Assembly (NCBI GenBank): GCA_017991895.1
Contig: JAGOPR010000006.1
Coordinates: 1-34,541, forward strand
Length of the DNA stretch: 34,541 nucleotides
Direction of reading: 5' to 3'
From: Minisyncoccota bacterium
Lineage (GTDB): Bacteria; Patescibacteriota; Minisyncoccia; Phycocordibacterales; UBA9973
The stretch's first letter is position 1; every line of letters starts with the position of its first letter. Position numbers and translations under genes: made by a program. The notes under the pieces were generated by a model that had not been told where the DNA came from, made no database searches, and was given only the letters and a program-made list of their open reading frames with translations. Positions 6,265 through 14,526 of this stretch are shown here, piece after piece.

Positions 6265-7575
6265 CTAGTAAATATTTATAGTTGGAGTAATTATTGTCGG
6301 CAGAATTGTTCCCGCTGAAACGAGCTGGTCATTTACTACCCCACTAATAGAAGCTGTTCCCAAAAATTCAATGAGTTGAATTTTGAAATATACAAGCGTA
6401 CCTGAAGTTAAAGCACCAGATGAAGAAAGAGTATATCCGTATTCTTGTGCGTTCACATTACGTGAGTCTGTAACAATCGAGAAGTCTTCTGAACTATGCG
6501 CTCCAATTGTAACCGCGTATGCTGGAGTAAGGAATGTGAGAACACGAGGTCCGACGATATATACCATTCCAGATATCGAAGTTGCACCTGTTGGAATAGT
6601 TGCTGGAGAAGTGATATTCACTGTCATTGTTACACCTGATGGAATCGCAGTAATTGTACCCATAGTATTCCATGCACCAGCAGTACCAAGATGCAAATAA
6701 CTTCCGTCAATTTTGACAGTATCTCCAACTGTAAATCCTGAACTTGAACCAACGCCGATAGTTGAAACACCAGAAGAAGTAACTGTACCTGATGCATATG
6801 TTGCACCAGTGCCACCCGGCATAAGCGTTGCGCCTAGTTGAGTACTACCATGCATAAGTTTTACATTCTGAACTGGAGGCCATGTTGTCATATCATTCGT
6901 GTCGATATGTATTTGAACTTTTGAAACCTTTGTCGGACAGTCTGTAGGATTACTTAGTTTAAAATTAAGCCATGAAGCACCGAGTACTCCGCCGGTCGCA
7001 GTTGTAACCGAAGTAGGAGTCCCAGATGGAGCTCCGAGAAGAGTTGTTGTAAGCGCGATTGGTGTTGATGTATCGCAACGTCCGTCGCCACCCTCACCTC
7101 CACCCTGATTTTTTGTGTCGTCTGGGTTCTTTTTCGGTGGATCATTTGGTGCCTGTACACCCTTTCCACTTCCATCACATGGCTCGCCATTTATCGAACT
7201 AAAGACTGAGGTATCGGTACAACCAGCTACTTGTGAAATTTTCTTTATAATTCCTTTCATCTTGCCAAGCATTGCACGAGACTTCACACCTAAAATTCCA
7301 TCGGCAGTTACACCGAGTTTTTTCTGGAGCAATTTTACTGCATTCAGAGTTTTTGGTCCAAAGTAGTTTGTCGGAGTTGTACCGGCGAGAAACCCATTGT
7401 CGATAAGATACTGCTGAAGTTTCTTCACCTCATCGAGACGCTGTCCATAACGAAGCGTGCGTGTTAGAGAAAGTGGAGGAAGACTCGTTTCGCTCGGAGT
7501 CTCGACTGCATACGCCACGCCAAAAGATGAAACCGCAAACAAAACTGCAAGAGCTAACGTAACTAATTTTTTCAT
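6265..7575 (-). CDS. Exported protein with a peptidoglycan-binding domain
   Basis: A 436-residue protein with a clear signal peptide (residues 1-23, cleavage likely after AYA). A PG_binding_1 domain follows at about 40-105, with LRYGQRLDEVKKLQQYL, a YFGPKTLNAVKLLQKKLGV core and DGILGVKSRAML. Residues 130-165 form a Gly/Pro/Lys/Asp linker. The rest, about 170-436, is Thr/Ser/Gly/Val-rich and looks like beta-sandwich surface domains with no catalytic motif. Cys119, Cys133, Cys167 and Cys214 could form disulfides outside the cell. The likely role is a cell-wall anchored surface protein. A TAAAAT hexamer lies five bases before the start. The C-terminal region is unrecognised. Confidence 0.8.
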   Translation of the reverse strand: MKKLVTLALAVLFAVSSFGVAYAVETPSETSLPPLSLTRTLRYGQRLDEVKKLQQYLIDNGFLAGTTPTNYFGPKTLNAVKLLQKKLGVTADGILGVKSRAMLGKMKGIIKKISQVAGCTDTSVFSSINGEPCDGSGKGVQAPNDPPKKNPDDTKNQGGGEGGDGRCDTSTPIALTTTLLGAPSGTPTSVTTATGGVLGASWLNFKLSNPTDCPTKVSKVQIHIDTNDMTTWPPVQNVKLMHGSTQLGATLMPGGTGATYASGTVTSSGVSTIGVGSSSGFTVGDTVKIDGSYLHLGTAGAWNTMGTITAIPSGVTMTVNITSPATIPTGATSISGMVYIVGPRVLTFLTPAYAVTIGAHSSEDFSIVTDSRNVNAQEYGYTLSSSGALTSGTLVYFKIQLIEFLGTASISGVVNDQLVSAGTILPTIITPTINIY

Positions 7576-7640
7576 AATAAATTTTAATGTTTATAATATG
7601 CACTCGACTCGACTTTAGTAACCTAGACACTATTGTAACA

Positions 7641-7676
7641 ACTCCCCGCGTATTTGCTAGCAAATACGCGGGGAGT
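7641..7676 (-). terminator. Perfect 36-base palindrome after the coiled-coil gene
   Basis: ACTCCCCGCGTATTTGCT is followed directly by its exact complement, centred on CTAG. It lies just past the coiled-coil gene stop codon on the minus strand. It is a likely terminator, although the T run after it is weak. The rest of 7576-7699 holds only the promoter region of the neighbouring gene. Confidence 0.65.
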
Positions 7677-7699
7677 ATAAATCCGAAATATTTAAGTAA

Positions 7700-8602
7700 T
7701 TATTGAGTTACTTTTGTTCCAGAATCTTCAACTTTTTTTGAATCATCGTCCATCTTTTTTTCACCCTCTACTCGTGCCTGACCACGCAATCCTTTTGTGA
7801 TTATTTTCACATCTTTTTGTGCTGAATTTAGATCATTGTTTGCTGTCTTTAGAGCAGAGCGTGCAGACTTAAGAGCTTCATTGTTTGCAGTCATTTTTGC
7901 CTTATCTCCACCGTCTGGGACAAGTCCAGAAATTTTAGTAGAAGCTATACCTGCCTGAGTAGTCGCATCAGCAATCTTAGCCTTAAAGTCTGCTAGCGCT
8001 GACTTGAGGGATGTTACATCCTTACCTGAAGTCTCGAGAGCTGTGATGCGTGCTTCAAGCTTTGGAGTAAGAGCTGTTAGCATCGTTGCAACTTGATTTA
8101 CTTTATCGATTGCTACAAAAATACGAGTCTGAGGTTCTACAAGAGCGTAAATACGACTTCCTGATACAACCTGCTTTCCTAGCTCTTTTAGTTTTGCTGT
8201 ATCTGTCTCGCTAGATATAGAGACCTTTAGAGCTTCCAATTTAGCGATTTCAGCTTCTAGCGAAGTAGAGAGTGTCGACTTTGTAGTATCGCTAACTCGT
8301 TTCATTTCAGTAATACGTGCCTGAAGTTTTTTCAAATCTTCAATGCGTCGAGTTATTGCTTGACCTTCTTTTTCACGAATACTTTCAATAGTATTACCTT
8401 TCTTTATTTCCTTCTTTTCTTTAATTTCGTTCAATCCAATACCACGGAGTTCTGGTTTTTCACCCAACATTCTCTTGGCATCAGTATCTCTTCGAACTTC
8501 CTCAGGCTTACTTTCTTCAGCAAGTGCCAAAGTTGCAAGCCCGAAGAATACGGCACTAGAAAGCACTACTCCTGCTACCTTTTGTAAATTTTTATTTTTC
8601 AT
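7700..8602 (-). CDS. Exported coiled-coil protein of unknown function
   Basis: A 300-residue protein with a signal peptide (residues 1-28, cleavage after ALA). A highly charged segment follows (about 30-80), then long Ala/Lys/Leu/Glu/Thr helices with heptad character (about 83-145 and 175-285), such as IEDLKKLQARITEMKR. The C-terminus is Lys/Asp-rich. There is no enzymatic motif. It resembles the periplasmic or cell-surface helical proteins common in Parcubacteria-like genomes. The 90-residue-class membrane protein gene ends 31 bases upstream on the same strand, so the two may form an operon. No clear ribosome binding site or six-base -10 spacing is seen. Confidence 0.75.
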   Translation of the reverse strand: MKNKNLQKVAGVVLSSAVFFGLATLALAEESKPEEVRRDTDAKRMLGEKPELRGIGLNEIKEKKEIKKGNTIESIREKEGQAITRRIEDLKKLQARITEMKRVSDTTKSTLSTSLEAEIAKLEALKVSISSETDTAKLKELGKQVVSGSRIYALVEPQTRIFVAIDKVNQVATMLTALTPKLEARITALETSGKDVTSLKSALADFKAKIADATTQAGIASTKISGLVPDGGDKAKMTANNEALKSARSALKTANNDLNSAQKDVKIITKGLRGQARVEGEKKMDDDSKKVEDSGTKVTQ

Positions 8603-8633
8603 ATTTATATTTGGATTATCTTATAATAAGAGA

Positions 8634-8897
8634 TTATTCGAATGCTCCAGCTGCATCAGCGCCGAGATTTATAAGCTCTTTATCAATCATGTCCACATCC
8701 ATATCAAGAGATGCATCTGACGTTCCGCTATTCTCTATCTGCTCTGTAATAGAATCATCCGACTCTGAAGTTGTTGTTTGATCTACTGGCAAGGTTTCAA
8801 CCATTGGTTTTTTAGCGAGGAACCATATAGCAGCAAGTATAACGAGAATAATTACAAAAATAATAGCGATGTTACCTTTTGAGTTTGAATTGGTCAT
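8634..8897 (-). CDS. Small single-pass membrane protein with an acidic tail
   Basis: An 87-residue protein with a short N-terminus (MTNSNSKGN), one membrane helix at about residues 10-28 and a strongly acidic, Ser/Thr/Asp-rich exterior tail. It has no recognised domain. An in-frame ATG three codons earlier, at 8906, is an alternative start, and neither has a Shine-Dalgarno sequence. A TATAAT about 40 bases upstream (8945-8950) gives this gene a longer leader than most here. It probably belongs with the exported coiled-coil gene downstream and may be an envelope component. Confidence 0.7.
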   Translation of the reverse strand: MTNSNSKGNIAIIFVIILVILAAIWFLAKKPMVETLPVDQTTTSESDDSITEQIENSGTSDASLDMDVDMIDKELINLGADAAGAFE

Positions 8898-8944
8898 ATA
8901 AAACATATGTATTTACTAATAAACTAACCGACAAGCACCTCTAC

Positions 8945-8950
8945 ATTATA
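8945..8950 (-). promoter_or_regulatory. -10 element upstream of the small membrane protein gene
   Basis: TATAAT on the minus strand. The predicted leader is about 40 bases. A GTG six bases downstream opens a four-codon ORF, which is probably chance. Confidence 0.4.
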
Positions 8951-8988
8951 TAGCAATAAAACGGATATGCTAATACTAAAAATACGTG

Positions 8989-10497
8989 CTATTTAAAGAG
9001 TATTTTACCAGTCATGCTTTTCGGAATCTCGATACCAAAAAGTGATAATATTGTTGGAGCAATGTCTGAAAGTACACCATTTTTCAAGGTGTGACCCTTT
9101 TCAGTGAGAATTAAAGGTACAACATTTAGCGTATGTGCTGTATGGCGTTCCCCAGTAGTCTGATCTACGTTCATTTCGGCATTTCCATGATCAGCAGTGA
9201 CAATTACTATGCCTCCTTTTGCCACAAGTGTGCCAACGACACGACCAAGTTCCCTGTCTACCGTTTCTACAGCCGTGATGATTGCCGGCTTATTCGCTGT
9301 ATGTCCCACCATATCAGCATTAGCAAAATTTATAAAAATAAAATCTGTACCGGTCATAATCTTTGCAATTGCAGAATCGGCAATTTCCTTGGCACGCATT
9401 TCTGGTGCAAGGTCATGAGTAAGCACATCTTTCCTGCTATCAATCAAAACGTGCTCTTCCCCTTCATATGGCTCTTCACGTCCCCCATTTAAAAAATAAG
9501 TAGCGTGAGGATATTTCTCTGTCTCAGCAATATGAGCTTGAGTAAGTCCGACTTTTGAAATCTCAGCTCCTAGGGTAGTTTCAATTTTAGTCGGCATAAA
9601 TGCCACGTTTGTTTTAAGAGTCTTATCGTATTCTGTAAGAGTTGCAAAATAGAGATTCATTGCATCCTTTTTATCTAAAATCAATTTTGAAAGTTGTCTT
9701 GCTCTATCATGTCGGAAATTGAAAAAGATAACGCTATCATTTTGTCCGATAGTTCTTTTTATACCGTCATCTGTAAATACGAGCGGTTCGATAAATTCAT
9801 CGTATATTCCATTCGAATACATTTTTTTTATGACTTCGCTTGGTTTTGCATTTTCTATTACTTCTCCTACTCCATCAAAAATAGCCTTCGAAACCTTTTC
9901 TGTTCTTTGCCAATTTTTGTCACGGTCCATTGCGTAAAGTCTTCCACTTACTGTTCCTATGTGTCCAAGCCGAAGACTCTCGCACAAGGTTTCAAGCTCA
10001 CGTAAAGAATCACCTCCGCTTTCCGGAGCAACGTCACGTCCATCTGTAAATGCGTGAATAACAACGTTTTTTACGAGCGCTTCCTTGCAAGCCTTTAGCA
10101 AGCCGTGCAAATGCGCTTCATGACTGTGTACTCCACCAGAAGAAACAAGCCCAACGATATGAAGAGTGGAATCGTTTTTCTTTACATGTTCATACGCACC
10201 TTTCAAAGCTTGATTGGTGATAAATTCCCCAGCATTCATAGCCTTTGTTATACGAACAAGGTCTGTATCGATAACCGTACCCGCACCAATTGTCATGTGT
10301 CCCACTTCACTATTTCCAATCTGCCCTTTAGGTAAACCAACATTTTCTTCAGATGCATCGAGCGTGGCATGAGGATATTCATTCCAAAGCGCATCAAAAA
10401 ATGGTGTCCGAGCTTCTGCTATTGCATTGTCTTTTGTATCAGGACGATAACCCCAGCCGTCGAGAACTATTAGAGCTATTTGCTTATTTTTTTCCAT
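8989..10497 (-). CDS. gpmI: 2,3-bisphosphoglycerate-independent phosphoglycerate mutase
   Basis: GpmI interconverts 3- and 2-phosphoglycerate in glycolysis using two metal ions, usually manganese. The 502-residue protein has the alkaline-phosphatase-superfamily pattern: metal-binding Asp13 in VLDGWGYR, the phosphoserine nucleophile Ser63 in GNSEVGHM, HAFTDGRDVAPESG in the inserted transferase domain, NFRHDRARQL, NFANADMVGHT and TADHGNAE. The length is typical of the family. The ATG overlaps the eno stop codon as TAATG, so translation is coupled to enolase, the next step in the pathway. No terminator is obvious after the gene. Confidence 0.97.
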   Translation of the reverse strand: MEKNKQIALIVLDGWGYRPDTKDNAIAEARTPFFDALWNEYPHATLDASEENVGLPKGQIGNSEVGHMTIGAGTVIDTDLVRITKAMNAGEFITNQALKGAYEHVKKNDSTLHIVGLVSSGGVHSHEAHLHGLLKACKEALVKNVVIHAFTDGRDVAPESGGDSLRELETLCESLRLGHIGTVSGRLYAMDRDKNWQRTEKVSKAIFDGVGEVIENAKPSEVIKKMYSNGIYDEFIEPLVFTDDGIKRTIGQNDSVIFFNFRHDRARQLSKLILDKKDAMNLYFATLTEYDKTLKTNVAFMPTKIETTLGAEISKVGLTQAHIAETEKYPHATYFLNGGREEPYEGEEHVLIDSRKDVLTHDLAPEMRAKEIADSAIAKIMTGTDFIFINFANADMVGHTANKPAIITAVETVDRELGRVVGTLVAKGGIVIVTADHGNAEMNVDQTTGERHTAHTLNVVPLILTEKGHTLKNGVLSDIAPTILSLFGIEIPKSMTGKILFK

Positions 10498-11786
10498 TAT
10501 TGTTTAAGAGCACTCTTACCTGCATATTTTGCTTGGTCGCCAAGCATTTCTTCAATACGAAGAAGCTCATTGTACTTAGCAATACGATCGGTACGACTCA
10601 TTGAGCCTGTCTTTATTTGTCCAGTTGAAAGACCCACAGCAAGATGTGCGATGGTTGTATCTTCTGTTTCTCCTGACCGATGTGAAATCACGGCGGTCCA
10701 TCCTGCATCTTCTGCCATTTTAACGGCATTTATAGTTTCAGTAAGTGTTCCAATTTGATTGAGTTTAATAAGTACGGAATTACACGCCTTATCAGAAATT
10801 CCACGTTTTATAAAATCAGTATTTGTAACAAGAAGATCGTCGCCAACAAGCTGGACGCTCGATCCTAGCTCGCTTGTCATTTTCTGCCAACCAGACCAAT
10901 CATCTTCAGAAAGACCATCTTCGATAGAAACGATACTGTATTCTTTTGCGAGATCTTTATACCAAGAAATCAAATCACTTGAAGAAAGTTTCTTATTTTC
11001 AGTTGCCAAATTGTATACATCTCCCTCAACTAATTCGCTCGAAGCAACATCGAGTGCAAGAAAAATATCTTTACCGAGTGTGTAACCAGCCTTTTTAATC
11101 GCATCCTTTATAAGTGAAAGAGCTTCTTTGTTACCTTCTCGGACCGCTGGAGCGTAGCCTCCTTCATCGCCGACTGTTGTGCCGTAAATATTTTCTTCAA
11201 GTACTTTTTTTAACGAATGGAAAACTTCTGTGCACATTTGTATCGCTCCCGAAAAAGTACTAGCTCCAATCGGCATAATCATAAATTCCTGAATATCAGT
11301 GGAGCCTGCTGCATGAGAACCGCCATTTATGATGTTTACCATCGGCACCGGAAGTACAAACGGTTTATTCGCACCCGATAAAGTACGGATGTGTTCGTAA
11401 AGTGGAATATTTTTTGTCAGCGCTGCAGCCTTTGCACATGCGAGTGATACAGCAAGTATGGCATTTGCTCCGAGTTTTGATTTGTTTGGTGTGCCATCAA
11501 GTGAAATCATCGCTTCATCGAGGCCTTTCTGGTCGCGAACGTCACGCCCACGTATGTTTGCAGCAATTGGTCCATTAATATTTGAAACAGCTGAAAGAAC
11601 ACCTTTGCCCCCATATTTAGTCACATCGCCATCTCGAAGCTCAAGTGCCTCGTGGGTGCCTGTAGACGCTCCAGATGGAGCTATAGCGCGACCCATAATG
11701 CCATTTTCAAGGATAACGTCAGCCTCAACTGTCGGATTACCTCTAGAATCAAGTACTTGTCGTGCGTGAATATGTTTAATTTTCAT
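10497..11786 (-). CDS. eno: Enolase
   Basis: Enolase dehydrates 2-phosphoglycerate to phosphoenolpyruvate. The 429-residue protein is full length. It has an N-terminal capping domain with [11 protein letters not shown] and [17 protein letters not shown], then the TIM barrel with GDEGGYAP, the Mg ligands in [20 protein letters not shown] and [10 protein letters not shown], the catalytic Lys in [14 protein letters not shown], and SHRSGETED. The flexible loop normally written GGxHADNxxDxQEFM reads [15 protein letters not shown] here, which is unusual but keeps the His. A TG-C-TAAAAT extended -10 (11797-11805) lies ten bases before the ATG. It is co-transcribed with gpmI. Confidence 0.97.
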   Translation of the reverse strand: MKIKHIHARQVLDSRGNPTVEADVILENGIMGRAIAPSGASTGTHEALELRDGDVTKYGGKGVLSAVSNINGPIAANIRGRDVRDQKGLDEAMISLDGTPNKSKLGANAILAVSLACAKAAALTKNIPLYEHIRTLSGANKPFVLPVPMVNIINGGSHAAGSTDIQEFMIMPIGASTFSGAIQMCTEVFHSLKKVLEENIYGTTVGDEGGYAPAVREGNKEALSLIKDAIKKAGYTLGKDIFLALDVASSELVEGDVYNLATENKKLSSSDLISWYKDLAKEYSIVSIEDGLSEDDWSGWQKMTSELGSSVQLVGDDLLVTNTDFIKRGISDKACNSVLIKLNQIGTLTETINAVKMAEDAGWTAVISHRSGETEDTTIAHLAVGLSTGQIKTGSMSRTDRIAKYNELLRIEEMLGDQAKYAGKSALKQ

Positions 11787-11796
11787 ATGTCAGCCC

Positions 11797-11805
11797 ATTT
11801 TAGCA
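11797..11805 (-). promoter_or_regulatory. eno promoter, extended -10
   Basis: TGCTAAAAT on the minus strand, ten bases from the start codon. The same nine-base word forms the purE promoter at 20772-20780. Confidence 0.55.
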
Positions 11806-11834
11806 GATTTCGAGATTTATGGAATCGATAAAAA

Positions 11835-11856
11835 ATGCCCCGCTTTTGCGGGGCAT
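11835..11856 (-). terminator. Terminator after the 53-residue protein gene
   Basis: ATGCCCCGC (11835-11843) pairs with GCGGGGCAT (11848-11856) around TTTT. On the minus strand it is followed by six T. It separates the small gene from eno. Confidence 0.88.
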
Positions 11857-11873
11857 AATTAAACGTTAGAAAA

Positions 11874-12035
11874 TTAGAGTCCATCTGGAACCCATTCATC
11901 AATGTTCTTTTTGTAATCCTTTACCAAAAGGGCATCGTTATTCCCTTGATTTCCAGTATTATCATTTTTTACTGGCAAAACTGAAGCAACTTCTTCAATT
12001 TGTTCTTCTTTTTTGGTTTCTTTTTCCTGATACAT
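11874..12035 (-). CDS. 53-residue charged protein, unknown
   Basis: This short ORF begins MYQEKETKKEEQIEEVASVL and ends in NIDEWVPDGL. It is Glu/Lys-rich at the N-terminus, Asn/Asp-rich in the middle, and has no signal peptide or membrane segment. A strong terminator 17 bases after its stop codon and a TAAAAT eight bases before its ATG support a real gene. It lies just downstream of a tiny transcription unit (12153-12230 plus the hairpin 12091-12136) that may control it by attenuation. No family was recognised. Confidence 0.65.
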   Translation of the reverse strand: MYQEKETKKEEQIEEVASVLPVKNDNTGNQGNNDALLVKDYKKNIDEWVPDGL

Positions 12036-12090
12036 GTCTGTAAATTTTAAGATGAGAAATATTTATTTTTTAATGAACAATTTAACCTAT

Positions 12091-12136
12091 CCAACAAAAA
12101 AGAAAGCCCTCTTTCGAGGGCTTTCTTTTTTGTTGG
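12091..12136 (-). terminator. 21-bp perfect terminator hairpin with GAAA loop (element B, copy 1)
   Basis: Arms 12091-12111 and 12116-12136 are exact complements with a GC-rich top (GCCCTC/GAGGGC). The loop reads GAAA on the minus strand and the descending arm carries a T-rich run. It sits between a tiny ORF and the 53-residue gene, as the homologous hairpin 15369-15404 does before another hypothetical gene. Confidence 0.85.
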
Positions 12137-12152
12137 ATATTTCGGTTATTAT

Positions 12153-12230
12153 CTACGCAACAAAAGTGACCCTCGCAAATGTGCTTGCGACGACCACGAC
12201 GACTGAACTGATGTTTCTTGTTGCGAACAT
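12153..12230 (-). CDS. Tiny 25-codon ORF, candidate leader peptide or microprotein (element B, copy 1)
   Basis: The ORF encodes MFATRNISSVVVVVASTF followed by ARVTFVA and a TAG stop. Its promoter is strikingly good: TAGACA (12260-12265), a 17-base spacer and TATACA (12237-12242), six bases before the ATG. The run of five Val codons recalls amino-acid attenuation leader peptides. The RNA can also pair GCAACAA (12157-12163) with TTGTTGC (12218-12224) around an inner TCGCAA/TTGCGA hairpin. A second unit at 15428-15499 shares FAT(K/R) near the start, VA-TAG at the end and the following terminator. It could be a leader peptide, a microprotein or simply a small RNA. The transcription unit is better supported than translation. 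Confidence 0.45.
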   Translation of the reverse strand: MFATRNISSVVVVVASTFARVTFVA

Positions 12231-12236
12231 ACCTTA

Positions 12237-12265
12237 TGTATAACAAAACTTGTGTTAATTGTCTA
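12237..12265 (-). promoter_or_regulatory. Promoter of element B copy 1
   Basis: TAGACA and TATACA hexamers on the minus strand, 17 bases apart. The -35 lies inside the 3' end of truB. The -10 is six bases from the tiny ORF's ATG. Confidence 0.6.
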
Positions 12266-12893
12266 GCTTTTCTGCCCCTTCGATTAGATACTCCCCAATG
12301 CGTGTCCTACGGAGATTCTTAAGAGTAGCTACTGTGCCAAGCTGTCTGCCAATTTCCTCTGCTAGTGAGCGAATATATGTACCGCTACCAACATCGAAAA
12401 CAATAGTTACGATTGGTAAATCAAAACTTTCAATCTCCGCACTAAATACTTTCATTTCCTTTATTGGTGGAACAACTTCCTGTCCTTTGTATGCTCGTTT
12501 GTAAAGCGGTTTGCCTTTCTGTTTTACAGCAGAAAAAATCGGCACAGGAAGAGCCACTGTGCCAACAAGATTCGCCAGCACTTTTTGCAGTTCATTACTT
12601 GATAAAGCTCCTACTTCTTTTGTCTCAAGTATTTTTCCATCTATGTCACCGGTGTCGGTACGAACCCCTAAAAGAATTTCAGCAATATAGGTTTTCGGAA
12701 GACCAATTAGATTTTTTAACTCCTTTGTTCCCTGCCCAACGCCAATAAGTAGCAGACCACTCGCGTTTGGGTCGAGAGTACCGGAATGCCCCATCTTTCT
12801 GATATTGTGTTTTCTTCTAAGGCGCCGTATTACATCAAAAGAAGTAATACCCTTCGGCTTGTCGACAAGAATAAGTTGCGGTATTTCCTCCAT
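12255..12893 (-). CDS. truB: tRNA pseudouridine(55) synthase, short form
   Basis: TruB makes pseudouridine 55 in the T loop of tRNAs. The 212-residue protein begins MEEIPQLILVDKPKGITSFD and has the catalytic Asp41 in GHSGTLDPNASGLL. These are followed by TYIAEILLGVRTDTGD, QKGKPLYKRAYKG and the C-terminal core FDVGSGTYIRSLAEEIGRQLG. E. coli TruB has 314 residues; this one ends after the catalytic domain and lacks the PUA domain. The ATG at 12893 is chosen over one 12 codons upstream, because the TATACT or TACTAT -10 region lies between them. Its promoter overlaps that of the divergent purH gene. Confidence 0.93.
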   Translation of the reverse strand: MEEIPQLILVDKPKGITSFDVIRRLRRKHNIRKMGHSGTLDPNASGLLLIGVGQGTKELKNLIGLPKTYIAEILLGVRTDTGDIDGKILETKEVGALSSNELQKVLANLVGTVALPVPIFSAVKQKGKPLYKRAYKGQEVVPPIKEMKVFSAEIESFDLPIVTIVFDVGSGTYIRSLAEEIGRQLGTVATLKNLRRTRIGEYLIEGAEKLDN

Positions 12894-12900
12894 ACAAATA

Positions 12901-12912
12901 ATAGTATATAGT
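12901..12912. promoter_or_regulatory. Overlapping divergent -10 elements of truB and purH
   Basis: The plus strand carries TATAGT (12907-12912), six bases before the purH ATG at 12919. The minus strand carries TATACT (12903-12908), nine bases before the truB ATG. The two hexamers overlap, so only one polymerase can occupy the site at a time. Confidence 0.55.
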
Positions 12913-12918
12913 AATCCA

Positions 12919-14526
12919 ATGAAACGCACGGCACTTCTCTCAGTTTACGATAAAACAGGAATAGTCGAGTTCGCAAATAGCCTAAAGTCTCTACCAAATC
13001 AAGAATGGGAAATTTTAGCTTCGGGAGGTACAGCAAAAGTCCTCACTGAGGCAGGTATTCCTGTGACTGACACCGGTTCAATCGTTGGTGGTCCAATATT
13101 AGGCCACCGAGTAGTCACACTATCCCGAGAAATCCATGCCGGACTTCTTGCAAAAAACAATGCGGAAGACCGTGCCGAACTCGAGAAACTTAATATCCGA
13201 TATATTGATCTAGTTTGTTGCGACCTATATCCACTCAAAGCTGAAATTGCAAAAATTGGCTCAACAAAAGAATCTGTTATTGAACAAACAGACATCGGTG
13301 GCCCGACGATGCTTCGTTCTGGTGCGAAAGGCGGGCGCATTACTATTTGCGATCCTACTGACAGAGCAAAAGTTATAGAATGGCTTAAAGCTGGCGAGCT
13401 TGAAAAAGAAAACTTTATTCAAATGCTCCACGCAAAGGCTGAGTTTGTTATCGCTGACTATGTTCTTACCTCAGCACAATATCATGGAGCGGGAATGTAT
13501 GCGGGATTCGACGGAACGATGATTGCAGAGTGCAAGTATGGTGAGAATGCATACCAAACTCCAGCTCGTGTTTATACAAATGGTACAACCGATCCTCTTT
13601 CATTGGATAAGTTTACACTTGTTGCGGGTTCTGCCCCTTCATACAACAACTGGTGCGACGTAGACCGTATGCTTCAAACGGCAACCCATATCGCGGGAGG
13701 TTTTGATAAAAATTATGGGAAAGTTCCTCTCATCGCACTTGCCGTAAAACATGGAAATACTTGCGGAGCCTCTGTTGGCGATAATGCAGTGGAAGTATTA
13801 CAAAAAATGATAATGGGAGACCCGCGCGCAATTTTTGGCGGACTCGTAATGACAAACTTCCCTATCGATGATGCACTCGCTGAAGTATTACTTTCCTACA
13901 ACATGGAAGGAGGCCGCAGAATTCTTGATGGAATAATTGCACCGTCGTTTACAGAAGGAGCAGTAGAACATTTGAAAAGAAAGGGCGACAAGTGTCGCTT
14001 CCTAGCAAATCCCGCCCTTGAGAAAATGACAACTGCAAGCCTTGATACAAATACTCGTTTCCGCTACACACGTGGAGGATTTCTCACACAGCCAAACTAT
14101 ACTTTTGTGCTCGATTTAAAATCTAGTGACCTCGTAAAAAACGGGACTGCTACAGAGGCACAAGAAAAAGATATGCTTCTTGCAAAAGCTATCTGTGATA
14201 CCTCAAACTCAAATACAATTGCTATCGTGAAGAATGGTCAACTCATCGGAAACGGTGTTGGTCAACAAGACCGTGTAAGTGCGGCGAACCTTGCCATTAT
14301 GCGAGCGCAGTCTGCCGGCCATGATACAAATGGAGGAACTGCATCGAGCGACAGCTTCTTCCCATTCCCTGATGCTCCCGATGTACTCATCAAGGCTGGT
14401 ATAAAAGTAATCCTCTCAACATCAGGCTCAGTAAACGATGTGAAATCTATTGAACTCTGTAAGGAAAATAATGTTCCGCTGTATTTAATACCAGACTCAC
14501 TTGGTCGAGGATTTTTCGGACACTAG
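12919..14526 (+). CDS. purH: Bifunctional AICAR transformylase / IMP cyclohydrolase
   Basis: PurH performs the last two steps to IMP: formylation of AICAR with 10-formyl-THF, then ring closure. The 535-residue protein has an N-terminal MGS-like cyclohydrolase domain (about 1-150) with LLSVYDKTGIVEFA, ASGGTAKVL and TDIGGPTMLRSGAKG, then the transformylase domain with KYGENAYQTPARVYT, VKHGNTCGAS (Lys277, His278) and SSDSFFPFPDAPD. The usual LHPKIHGGLL reads LSREIHAGLL and NPCGAA reads NTCGAS, so it is a divergent PurH. The ATG at 12919 fits the promoter TATAGT six bases upstream. It is the only purine gene here on the plus strand. Structured element A begins at its stop codon. Confidence 0.95.
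   Translation: MKRTALLSVYDKTGIVEFANSLKSLPNQEWEILASGGTAKVLTEAGIPVTDTGSIVGGPILGHRVVTLSREIHAGLLAKNNAEDRAELEKLNIRYIDLVCCDLYPLKAEIAKIGSTKESVIEQTDIGGPTMLRSGAKGGRITICDPTDRAKVIEWLKAGELEKENFIQMLHAKAEFVIADYVLTSAQYHGAGMYAGFDGTMIAECKYGENAYQTPARVYTNGTTDPLSLDKFTLVAGSAPSYNNWCDVDRMLQTATHIAGGFDKNYGKVPLIALAVKHGNTCGASVGDNAVEVLQKMIMGDPRAIFGGLVMTNFPIDDALAEVLLSYNMEGGRRILDGIIAPSFTEGAVEHLKRKGDKCRFLANPALEKMTTASLDTNTRFRYTRGGFLTQPNYTFVLDLKSSDLVKNGTATEAQEKDMLLAKAICDTSNSNTIAIVKNGQLIGNGVGQQDRVSAANLAIMRAQSAGHDTNGGTASSDSFFPFPDAPDVLIKAGIKVILSTSGSVNDVKSIELCKENNVPLYLIPDSLGRGFFGH

Noticed and set aside
8634-8950. A four-codon GTG ORF six bases after the TATAAT at 8945-8950
   Set aside because: Too short to judge, and such a match is expected by chance. 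It adds nothing to the annotation of the small membrane protein.
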